Part shown: piece by piece, positions 6,154 to 11,338 of the stretch | Position numbering within the stretch: position 1 is the first letter of the stretch | How the letters are laid out: every line of letters begins with the position of its first letter | Source: a virus | Reading direction: 5' to 3' (one strand) | Length of the DNA stretch: 31,993 bases | Virus record (IMG/VR): IMGVR_UViG_3300017751_000108 | Coordinates: 1 to 31,993 of that record | Program-made: the position numbers and the translations under genes | The notes under the pieces: model-generated | The model's input: the letters and a program-made list of their open reading frames with translations, nothing else | Told to the model about the DNA's origin: nothing | Databases searched by the model: none

Positions 6154-6678
6154 TTATTCCGCTTCTTCGCTATCACTAGCTATTTCAACAACATCTTCGG
6201 ACGCTGGCGTTACGTCCTTCATCCTACGCTCTGCCATTCTAGAAAACTCTGCAAGCTTTTCAAGGACTTCCTCACGCCCCATGATGCTAACATCCTCATG
6301 CATGACATGGCTTTTATTAACAAGTAGCCCAGTGGCCTTTAAACGCAGTTCTTCAGCCCGAATAGCTTCTCCGTATTTACCGACCTGCCACGCCTCATCC
6401 CTAATCTTTTTTAAGTCCCTCACAGATTTGTCCACAGTGACCCCGTAGCGCGTTCTAGCCTCTAAACGCATCTCCTCTAGCCGCTCCTGTACGATTGGGT
6501 TCCTGAGAAGCCTCACAGCGGCTACAGTGGCATTTTTATACCCAGCCGCCCTAGCCGCTCCTGTCTGAGTTAAATCACCATTGAAGTATCCATCCAGAAA
6601 CTTCTGCTGTTGCGGCTTCAATCGCTCCATCCCAACAGACGTTTGTTCCTTCGTTAAACTCTCTCCGACTTTAGGCAT
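6154..6678 (-). CDS. Terminase small subunit
   Basis: The start at 6678 (MPKVGESLTKEQ) puts GGAG 8 nt upstream; the ATG at 6684 is only 2 nt from it. The product is 174 aa. Residues about 18-70 match Terminase_2: LKPQQQKFLDGYFNGDLTQT, GAARAAGYKNATVAAVRLLR, then NPIVQERLEEMRLEARTRYG. This N-terminal part is the helix-turn-helix DNA-binding domain that recognises the packaging site. The middle is helical (oligomerisation) and the tail is acidic (SEDVVEIASDSEEAE), as in the family where it contacts the large subunit. No large subunit lies beside it, which is unusual. The repeat-rich patch just upstream (6685-6931) could be its binding site or a replication origin. Confidence 0.85.
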   Translation of the reverse strand: MPKVGESLTKEQTSVGMERLKPQQQKFLDGYFNGDLTQTGAARAAGYKNATVAAVRLLRNPIVQERLEEMRLEARTRYGVTVDKSVRDLKKIRDEAWQVGKYGEAIRAEELRLKATGLLVNKSHVMHEDVSIMGREEVLEKLAEFSRMAERRMKDVTPASEDVVEIASDSEEAE

Positions 6679-6700
6679 TTTCATTACTCCTAATAATTAA

Positions 6701-6731
6701 TATACGGGGGGTTGGTTAGCACCCCCGTATA
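6701..6731. repeat. Perfect inverted repeat upstream of terS
   Basis: TATACGGGGG (6701-6710) and CCCCCGTATA (6722-6731), extended by one more A-T pair, with an 11-nt loop that contains one GGTTAGC. It could form a cruciform. It is not followed by a T run in either direction, so a simple terminator is unlikely. Confidence 0.8.
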
Positions 6732-6916
6732 TATATATATATACAAACCTTGCTAACCTTGCTAACCACAGGCCTTTTCAATGACTTAGCCTAGGTTAGG
6801 TGAGATTTTACTTTAAGACCTAACCTTGCTAACCTACCATGTTAAGTAATTGTTTTACAATAATAAAAAGGTTAGCACCCGATTTGGTTAGCTTGCTAAC
6901 CTCCTAACTGCTAACC
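6714..6916. repeat. GCTAACC iteron-like array, candidate replication origin or packaging site
   Basis: Eight exact copies of GCTAACC or its complement at 6714, 6752, 6761, 6828, 6870, 6886, 6895 and 6910. There are variants at 6794 (GGTTAGG), 6819 (CCTAACC) and 6903 (CCTAACT). Several pairs are spaced 9 bp start to start as TTGCTAACC units, and 6886-6901 is a perfect palindrome around TT. A (TA)8 tract lies at 6728-6743 and the rest is A+T rich. No gene is present from 6685 to 6931. Iterons, an unwinding-prone tract and a cruciform are the classic parts of a replication origin. Adjacent terS makes a packaging site an alternative. Confidence 0.6.
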
Positions 6917-6923
6917 AGAACAA

Positions 6924-6947
6924 AATAAGAACGGCCCCTAAAGGCCG
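6924..6947 (-). terminator. Weak terminator of the 6938-8014 operon
   Basis: Minus strand CGGCC, loop TTTAGG, GGCCG, then TTCTTATTTTG. The stem includes the stop codon at 6938-6940. It separates the operon from the iteron patch. Confidence 0.5.
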
Positions 6948-7153
6948 CCCCCACTTCCCTCTTCTTCAATGAATAATGCACCCCCTCCGTTGCCCTCAAA
7001 ATCCCGAGAAACAGTGACCCGAACAGGGTGGTCTATTGTTGGTATAAGGAGGTGAAAAACAGGAAAAGCGTCCCCGCCAAGTTCGTCCTCCTCCCACTCA
7101 AACCGAACAATTTTGCCCCCGATGAGCTGGCTATAATGTTTAGTTAAGTCCAT
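6938..7153 (-). CDS. Hypothetical protein, 71 aa
   Basis: The ATG at 7153 (MDLTKHYSQLIGGKIVRFEW) has AGGTGG 8 nt upstream; a GTG four codons earlier is less likely. It is rich in strands (KIVRFEW, VFHLLIPT, VRVTVSRDF) and ends GSGGGL. Small proteins of this form, about 70 aa with a conserved GxxIxxxEW pattern, occur in other phages, but I cannot name a family. It is the last gene of the operon from 8014, starting 5 nt past the stop of the membrane protein gene. Confidence 0.7.
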   Translation of the reverse strand: MDLTKHYSQLIGGKIVRFEWEEDELGGDAFPVFHLLIPTIDHPVRVTVSRDFEGNGGGALFIEEEGSGGGL

Positions 7154-7158
7154 TTTAA

Positions 7159-7344
7159 TCACCACCTATCGCCAAGTTGGAGAAAAACAATGCAACCAGC
7201 AACGGTTGATAAAGCGCCAATCATGCCAAGCGTAAGCATTGTAATGATGGCAATTGGGTCAAATAATGATGGCAGGGTTGCCATGCTCAATAAGAACATG
7301 ACAACACCACTCAAGACCATGACCAGTGATAAGGCCTTAATCAT
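7159..7344 (-). CDS. Small membrane protein with two transmembrane segments
   Basis: The ATG at 7344 overlaps the upstream stop (ATGA), so the start is MIKALSLVMVLSGVVMFLLS; longer readings need a TTG. The product is 61 aa. Two hydrophobic helices are clear: about residues 4-24 and 29-55, separated by LPSLFDP, with a short charged tail GDRW. Size and layout fit a class II holin, but also many inner-membrane phage proteins such as superinfection exclusion factors. The endolysin (19721) is far away. The nearest wall enzyme is the SleB-type gene at 8310 on the other strand. No lysis cassette proves a holin role. Confidence 0.65.
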   Translation of the reverse strand: MIKALSLVMVLSGVVMFLLSMATLPSLFDPIAIITMLTLGMIGALSTVAGCIVFLQLGDRW

Positions 7345-7574
7345 TTCAGCACCCAGTCTTTCCAATGGTTACGATGACCATCCTCGTCTTTTTGGTATGT
7401 AAATCCCAATTCATCAGACAATTTATTAAGAACGGTTTCCAATTTATCCACATCACTTAGATATAAATCGTGCATTTCATCAGCCCGTTGAGTGACTTGT
7501 CTCAAGATATTAAACTGTTCAAGGATACTTAAACGCATTTCCTTAGTCAGCTTTTGGTTTCCATGAATACTCAT
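7341..7574 (-). CDS. Hypothetical coiled-coil-like protein, 77 aa
   Basis: Starts MSIHGNQKLTKEMRLSILEQ directly on the stop of the cyclotransferase gene (TAATG) and overlaps the next start by 4 nt, so it is translationally coupled on both sides. Residues about 12-58 are amphipathic helix with Leu at regular spacing (ILEQFNILRQVTQRADEMHD then VDKLETVLNKLSDEL), suggesting a coiled coil or helical hairpin. I recognise no family. Confidence 0.7.
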   Translation of the reverse strand: MSIHGNQKLTKEMRLSILEQFNILRQVTQRADEMHDLYLSDVDKLETVLNKLSDELGFTYQKDEDGHRNHWKDWVLK

Positions 7575-8014
7575 TACGCAATCTCCAATCCTAATTCATT
7601 ATCAACCTTATTTTGCTCATATCCAGCCCATCCAGCCGCATCATATAACCAGCTAGTGTCTAGCCCGAAATCATTATAGCCCTCTAGGATGGTGTTAAAA
7701 TACGGTGTAGAGGGAGCGTAAATGCCATCGCTGTTCATGGTATATGTCATGATACCAGCAATTTTCTGCTTACCATATAAGCGCGGAAAGCCCTCATAAT
7801 GGTCTAGCGCAACCTCATCAGCGTCTTCGATTTCCCAGATACCAATAGGTAGCACCATATTAGCATCCTTGCTTTTCTGGATGTCAGCAACGCCGCGAAA
7901 CACCAGTTCCCAGCCGTAAAGCATTGCGCTGCCGACCGCTCTTGCAGTAGGGCAACGATACTTCATTTGGCCCTTATTAAGATTCGACCCGTAGGCCATA
8001 TACAATTTACTCAT
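7574..8014 (-). CDS. Gamma-glutamylcyclotransferase-like protein (AIG2/GGCT fold)
   Basis: The start at 8014 (MSKLYMAYGSNLNKGQM) is chosen because the promoter at 8056-8084 would initiate near 8050 and AAGGG lies about 9 nt upstream. The product is 146 aa, normal for the family. YMAYGSNL (5-12) is the substrate-loop signature, and ALDHYEGFPRLY carries the expected catalytic Glu in YEG. Known members release 5-oxoproline from gamma-glutamyl amines or peptides. The substrate here is unknown. Together with the amidoligase at 3163 it suggests making and breaking of isopeptide-type bonds. First gene of a four-gene operon, divergent from the SleB cassette. Confidence 0.88.
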   Translation of the reverse strand: MSKLYMAYGSNLNKGQMKYRCPTARAVGSAMLYGWELVFRGVADIQKSKDANMVLPIGIWEIEDADEVALDHYEGFPRLYGKQKIAGIMTYTMNSDGIYAPSTPYFNTILEGYNDFGLDTSWLYDAAGWAGYEQNKVDNELGLEIA

Positions 8015-8050
8015 AGTGAAGTCCCTTTCATGTTTCATTCACACTTTATG

Positions 8051-8084
8051 TTGACAAGATAGTAAATGATAGTATGGTTGTCAA
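8051..8084. promoter_or_regulatory. Interleaved divergent promoter pair
   Basis: Plus strand: TTGACA (8051-8056), 16 nt, TATGGT (8073-8078). Minus strand: TTGACA (complement of 8079-8084), 17 nt, TATCTT (complement of 8056-8061). Each -35 box abuts the other promoter's -10, so polymerase can sit on only one at a time. The plus one serves 8125-9510 and the minus one 6938-8014. Confidence 0.7.
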
Positions 8085-8124
8085 CAAGTAATGAAAACTT
8101 TTTCAGTATGGAGGTATATGAAAG

Positions 8125-8313
8125 ATGTTTAACAGAATTGATATTACTCATCCTTATAGGTGCGACGGAGTTTTAGAGTCAGACTTTGATGACGACAACT
8201 TCATGTTGTACTGCATTGATGTGAGTGAGCCTTATCAAGGTAATAAGTATAAGGACTTTGGTAATTACATTCCGGTTGGAAAAGATAAATATGAATATGA
8301 GGCAAAAAGATGA
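8125..8313 (+). CDS. Hypothetical protein, 62 aa
   Basis: Starts MFNRIDITHPYRCDGV with GGAGG 10 nt upstream; an earlier ATG opens only a four-codon frame. It is acidic and aromatic (FDDDNFMLYCIDV) and ends in EYEAKR. I recognise no family. The stop overlaps the start of the wall hydrolase gene (ATGA), so it is probably translated with it, first in the plus-strand cassette. Confidence 0.7.
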   Translation: MFNRIDITHPYRCDGVLESDFDDDNFMLYCIDVSEPYQGNKYKDFGNYIPVGKDKYEYEAKR

Positions 8314-8732
8314 TTGAAGCCGCATTAGTATGTCTTGCGCTTAATGGGTACCATGAAGCCCGAGACCAGCCGATTGTAGGGCAGATTGCTGTTGCTCAAG
8401 TTGTTATGAACAGGGTAGCGGACAGCAGATACCCCGATAATGCATGTGATGTTATTAAGCAGGGAGAGACTTATTCATGGACTAAGGACTTCCCTGTTCG
8501 CCATCGTTGTCAGTTTAGCTGGTACTGCGATGGTAAGTCCGACAAGCCTAAAGACCCCGATGCCTATAATAAAGCTATGATGGTAGCTCACGGCGTTTTT
8601 TACGGCAATGTTTCGGATGTGGTTGAGGGTGCCACCCACTATCACGCTCATTACGTTTTGCCCGATTGGGCAAAGACTAAAACAAGGACTGTCAGGATTG
8701 ATAGTCATATTTTCTATAGATGGGAGCGTTAA
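8310..8732 (+). CDS. SleB-type cell wall hydrolase
   Basis: The 140 residues match Hydrolase_2 (SleB/CwlJ): LALNGYHEARDQPIVGQIAV followed by AQVVMNRV, with the Glu of HEAR as the expected catalytic acid, then RHRCQFSWYCDG, and ATHYHAHYVLPDWAKTKTRT near the end. These enzymes cut the glycan strand of peptidoglycan. There is no signal peptide (start MIEAALVCLALNGYHE is the domain itself), so it acts inside virions or needs a holin. It is the second wall enzyme in the window, next to the GH24 endolysin at 19721. Coupled to its upstream neighbour by ATGA overlap and followed after 1 nt by the 258-aa gene. Confidence 0.9.
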   Translation: MIEAALVCLALNGYHEARDQPIVGQIAVAQVVMNRVADSRYPDNACDVIKQGETYSWTKDFPVRHRCQFSWYCDGKSDKPKDPDAYNKAMMVAHGVFYGNVSDVVEGATHYHAHYVLPDWAKTKTRTVRIDSHIFYRWER

Positions 8733-8733
8733 G

Positions 8734-9510
8734 ATGAATAATCTTGGATTTGAAGTATTGCAAAAACTAAAGGACAAGATGATTGACCCTATTCTAAAAA
8801 AGAGAAGGCATCTTGGTTGTGAGGAATGCGGGAAAACTTTCTATGGTCATTACCAAAATACAGGATACAACGCCGTTCCTAATGGAAAAGAATCACCGCA
8901 CCCAACAAAGAAGGGGTGGGTTGAGGTGCATACATATGATGGTATTTTCTACCCTGATTGCCCCGAATGTATTGTTTCGTTTTCTGTAAGAGACGCCAAA
9001 ACAGCCAAAATTATTTATGAAAAAGAAACGGAGAAAAACAGGAAAAAACAAGAACGCCGAAAAGCGCGTCAAGCCGATAAGGATGCACAACCTGTAAATA
9101 TTGGCAAGAAGCTGACCTACCTTAATAAAGAAGCTTATCACGATAGGATAGGTCATTTAGCCGCCGCCCCTGATAATATGACTAAATATGAAATGATGTC
9201 CTCATATTTCTTGGATAAGGTTTTCTGGGAAAGATTTGGCAAGGGTTGCCATACGTTAGAAGTAAGAAACTTCACAATCAAAAAGCAATTACATGATGGC
9301 ACATATATGAGCAATTCTGGAAAAACAAGGATGGGAAGGTTTATGCCGTATTTTGAAATCAAAAATGAATTGACGGGAAAGCAAAGGGAAGTTGGCGGGG
9401 AAGAGATAAAGCAATTTCTTGATTTAAGGGAAAGTCTAGGGACAGGGACAAACAGGCGAAACGACCCTGACAGGGCTTATGGACTTCCTAACAGTAGGGG
9501 ATATAGATAA
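8734..9510 (+). CDS. Unknown protein with zinc-finger-like CxxC pairs, 258 aa
   Basis: The start at 8734 (MNNLGFEVLQKLKD) is just past the hydrolase stop; a longer reading would overlap that gene by 120 nt. The N-terminal third has two CxxC pairs (C29/C32 in CEECGKTF and C76/C79 in CPEC), a likely zinc site. It is followed by a long basic helix, about 90-125, rich in Lys, Arg and Glu (KNRKKQERRKARQADKD), and a C-terminal region with KTRMGRFMPYFEIKNELTG. The basic helix and zinc site suggest nucleic acid binding. I know no homologous family. Last gene of the plus-strand cassette; codon and base use are more A-rich than the replication genes. Confidence 0.7.
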   Translation: MNNLGFEVLQKLKDKMIDPILKKRRHLGCEECGKTFYGHYQNTGYNAVPNGKESPHPTKKGWVEVHTYDGIFYPDCPECIVSFSVRDAKTAKIIYEKETEKNRKKQERRKARQADKDAQPVNIGKKLTYLNKEAYHDRIGHLAAAPDNMTKYEMMSSYFLDKVFWERFGKGCHTLEVRNFTIKKQLHDGTYMSNSGKTRMGRFMPYFEIKNELTGKQREVGGEEIKQFLDLRESLGTGTNRRNDPDRAYGLPNSRGYR

Positions 9511-9519
9511 AATAAAATA

Positions 9520-9547
9520 TTGACATTCTGTTTTTTTGTGGTAATCT
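9520..9547 (+). promoter_or_regulatory. Sigma70-like promoter with no ORF behind it
   Basis: TTGACA (9520-9525), 16-nt spacer, TAATCT (9542-9547). It begins 9 nt past the stop of the 258-aa gene and points at a 100-nt stretch without an ORF that ends in the hairpin at 9604-9652. Confidence 0.6.
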
Positions 9548-9552
9548 AATCG

Positions 9553-9652
9553 TCCACGGAAAACCAGTTAGTTACTTGTACACTTTTGTGGTGTTTGTGA
9601 ACTAGGCGTAAGGAAGAGGCAACGCTCACCGTCTCTAAACCTTACGCCTTTT
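9553..9652 (+). ncRNA. Candidate phage small RNA of about 100 nt
   Basis: The unit has a good promoter (9520-9547), no start codon followed by a usable frame, and a strong 3' hairpin with a short T run. The 5' half (about 9553-9600) has only weak pairing possibilities. The length and make-up fit an independent small regulatory RNA. It could instead be just the terminator region of the cassette at 8125-9510, with the promoter match accidental. No known RNA family is recognised. Confidence 0.4.
9604..9652 (+). terminator. Long hairpin terminator
   Basis: AGGCGTAAGG (9604-9613) pairs perfectly with CCTTACGCCT (9640-9649); a second inner stem AGAGGC/GTCTCT (9615-9620 with 9631-9636, including one G-T and the C-G at the tip) closes a 10-nt loop. 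TTTT follows on the plus strand. On the minus strand the following bases are not T rich, so it works mainly rightward. Confidence 0.7.
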
Positions 9653-9655
9653 CAC

Positions 9656-10372
9656 TTAGTATGATTTTCCTTCGACATCTTCTCTGCCGAATAGAAATGG
9701 GTCAGTATCAATTGGCTCTGGCGGTGACATGTCACTCATCTTAGAAATCATTAAAGACCCGTTAGATACCGTCTGAACAAGAGGGTCATCTAGCCGATGG
9801 TATCCATATAGCTTTTCTTCGTCTGGTACATTGCTGTCCATCAGAGGCGATGCTGGAGATACTTGTATCCTTATGCCTCTCGACATTGCAATGGCGCACC
9901 AGAACTCTACACAGGCGCGTCCAGCTTCTGCAAAGTGCAGATTGTGTTTATAACTGAAGTCGATGCCATAGAAGTTTATCTTGCCTACCTTTTCCTTAAT
10001 CGCAAAAGCCACGGCATATGCAACAGTGTTGTTGAAGTAGCTGAATGTTGTAGCAGCCACTACTTCCTCCAACGGATATTCAACAATTTCTGGGACTCTA
10101 TCATCCAGGCAGCAGGAATAAATCGAACCTTTGTTCGGGGTTTCCAGCAAAAACTCCTGGGCAATACCTGTTTGATTCCCGGCCTTTACGTCATCCAAAA
10201 ATCTTGCAGCCGGGTCCATCATAAATGTTCGGGTTACATGAATCACAGCGCCAACGGAATTGATGCCCCACACCTCGTCAAATTTTACGGAATTAAGGCG
10301 GGACATAAGATAGTCCGATAGCGAGCCACCTAGCCCGAGTATCGCAATTGTTTTACCTTCTAAGTTTTTCAT
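9656..10372 (-). CDS. Rossmann-like protein, unknown function
   Basis: The 238 residues begin MKNLEGKTIAILGLGGSLSD, a glycine-rich loop after a first strand, as in nucleotide- or sugar-nucleotide-binding Rossmann folds. The middle has KINFYGIDFSYKHNLHFAEA then GRACVEFWCAIAMSRGIRIQ, and ends with a loose acidic Pro-rich tail. The ...YGIDFSY...H...E pattern resembles phage relatives of the DUF115/MptE-like group, which includes transferases, but I cannot see residues that settle activity. It is the last gene of the replication block, starting 2 nt past the previous stop, and converges on the hairpin at 9604-9652. Confidence 0.65.
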   Translation of the reverse strand: MKNLEGKTIAILGLGGSLSDYLMSRLNSVKFDEVWGINSVGAVIHVTRTFMMDPAARFLDDVKAGNQTGIAQEFLLETPNKGSIYSCCLDDRVPEIVEYPLEEVVAATTFSYFNNTVAYAVAFAIKEKVGKINFYGIDFSYKHNLHFAEAGRACVEFWCAIAMSRGIRIQVSPASPLMDSNVPDEEKLYGYHRLDDPLVQTVSNGSLMISKMSDMSPPEPIDTDPFLFGREDVEGKSY

Positions 10373-10374
10373 AA

Positions 10375-10626
10375 CTAGCCCTTCTTTCTTTTCTTTTTTC
10401 GTTTCACATCCATTATTTCTACATCCCCAAGGTTATACCCTAGCCTGTCGAGAACGCCTCCGACTCTAGACCTTGCTCTGTTTTCCGCAAGCTCGGCAGC
10501 TTCTTCTTCGTCGCTTGCCAAAATATTAACAACTCTAGAGAACTCAGTAACCAAAGTAACTTCGTAAATTTCTGCGCCCGCCCTGCGAGATGTTTGAGTC
10601 TTTAGCCCATGCTTATTATACTTCAT
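10375..10626 (-). CDS. Small basic-tailed hypothetical protein, 83 aa
   Basis: Start MKYNKHGLKTQTSRRAGAEI at 10626 lies 4 nt past the previous gene's stop and has AAGGG 8 nt upstream; longer readings overlap that gene. The core has EIYEVTLVTEFSRVVNILAS and an Ala/Glu helix DEEEAAELAENRARSRV, and the tail is KRKKKRKKG, a strongly basic end that may bind nucleic acid. I recognise no family. Part of the leftward replication operon. Confidence 0.7.
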   Translation of the reverse strand: MKYNKHGLKTQTSRRAGAEIYEVTLVTEFSRVVNILASDEEEAAELAENRARSRVGGVLDRLGYNLGDVEIMDVKRKKKRKKG

Positions 10627-10630
10627 ATTA

Positions 10631-10861
10631 TTATCCCTTTCTTCTCTTATGCTCTTCGCACTGCCACGTTTCCCCAAAATCACTGCTGTGCCATGCCGTC
10701 TTGCTGCCACAATCCGAACAAATCTTTTCTTTTGCCTGGGGTTCAGGCTGCCTGGTCCCGAACAAATCTTCGGGTTTGTAGGTGCTTTTACCCTGGCGCT
10801 TCATTGATTCACGATAAAGTTCGAGCTGACGACGCTGCTTTTGCGTTAGCATCTTAGCCAT
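10631..10861 (-). CDS. Hypothetical protein with zinc-knuckle-like C-terminus, 76 aa
   Basis: MAKMLTQKQRRQLELYRESM starts inside the last codons of the upstream gene (8-nt overlap, ATGGCTAA). The first 25 residues are a basic amphipathic helix. The C-terminal part has CSDCGSKTAWHSSDFGETWQ followed by CEEH, a CxxC...CxxH set that can bind zinc. The function is unknown; a small RNA- or DNA-binding accessory is possible. Confidence 0.7.
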   Translation of the reverse strand: MAKMLTQKQRRQLELYRESMKRQGKSTYKPEDLFGTRQPEPQAKEKICSDCGSKTAWHSSDFGETWQCEEHKRRKG

Positions 10862-11156
10862 CGTTGCTTATCTCCCCGCCGAGAGCCGCATACCCGATGA
10901 TGTCAGTCCATGTATCATCAGAGTTCATATGAGATGTATTAGATAGCCGAGCCAGCTTAACACCAATCATACACGCCACAACCTGTTGCGCTGTTATCTC
11001 AATCCCGAGAACCACTGACCATATATCTGCGATGCGCTGGTGGTTTAGATGTGCGCTGCCATACTCTTTAGCCCTAGGGCCATTGATAAGCTCTTCTGCT
11101 GTGTCTAGAAACCACGCCCGATTTCTGTAATCATAATCTTCATCGTTAATCGTCAT
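10854..11156 (-). CDS. DUF6378-like phage protein
   Basis: 100 aa. The layout FLDTAEELINGPRAKEYGSA then HLNHQRIADIWSVVLG, KLARLSNTSHMNSDDTWTDI and IGYAALGGE matches a phage family I know as DUF6378, in which RxxxYG, N-H, and D-W-x-D-x-x-GY are conserved. Its activity is unknown; it is commonly found among phage nucleotide and replication genes. It overlaps the upstream gene by ATGA and the downstream gene by 8 nt. Confidence 0.8.
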   Translation of the reverse strand: MTINDEDYDYRNRAWFLDTAEELINGPRAKEYGSAHLNHQRIADIWSVVLGIEITAQQVVACMIGVKLARLSNTSHMNSDDTWTDIIGYAALGGEISNDG

Positions 11157-11338
11157 TTAACTTTCCTTTTTCCTAACCACAAGGCGTGCCTTGTTTGATA
11201 TGTACTTGCCCATCTACCTTTGTTGGATGGGACTACAGACAGCAACTCATCCCGCTTGACTTTAAGATACTCCTTAAATTCATTAGGGGTCATGTCTGCC
11301 GCTGTCTTAGATATTGTCTCTTGCCGTTCTTGCTTCAT
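11153..11338 (-). CDS. Hypothetical basic protein, 61 aa
   Basis: Starts MKQERQETISKTAADMTPNE within the end of the primase-helicase gene (32-nt overlap), with GAGGGG 3-6 nt upstream. It is basic and helical, with DMTPNEFKEYLKVKRDELLS and ALWLGKRKVK at the end. No family is recognised. ATGA overlap with the DUF6378-like gene supports that it is translated. Confidence 0.65.
   Translation of the reverse strand: MKQERQETISKTAADMTPNEFKEYLKVKRDELLSVVPSNKGRWASTYQTRHALWLGKRKVK

Noticed and set aside
5774-6448. Plus-strand frame of 224 codons across the G+C-rich island and terS
   Set aside because: It is open because the island has few stops; its second half is antisense to terS and there is no ribosome site.
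6728-6743. (TA)8 as a stand-alone microsatellite of interest
   Set aside because: Short alone; it is worth note only as part of the iteron and inverted-repeat patch.
7159-7344. Calling the two-TM protein a holin outright
   Set aside because: The layout fits, but the gene is not adjacent to the endolysin and no functional test is available from sequence.
9553-9652. tRNA or tmRNA in the gap at 9511-9655
   Set aside because: No cloverleaf, acceptor stem or CCA-like end can be drawn; only one strong hairpin is present.
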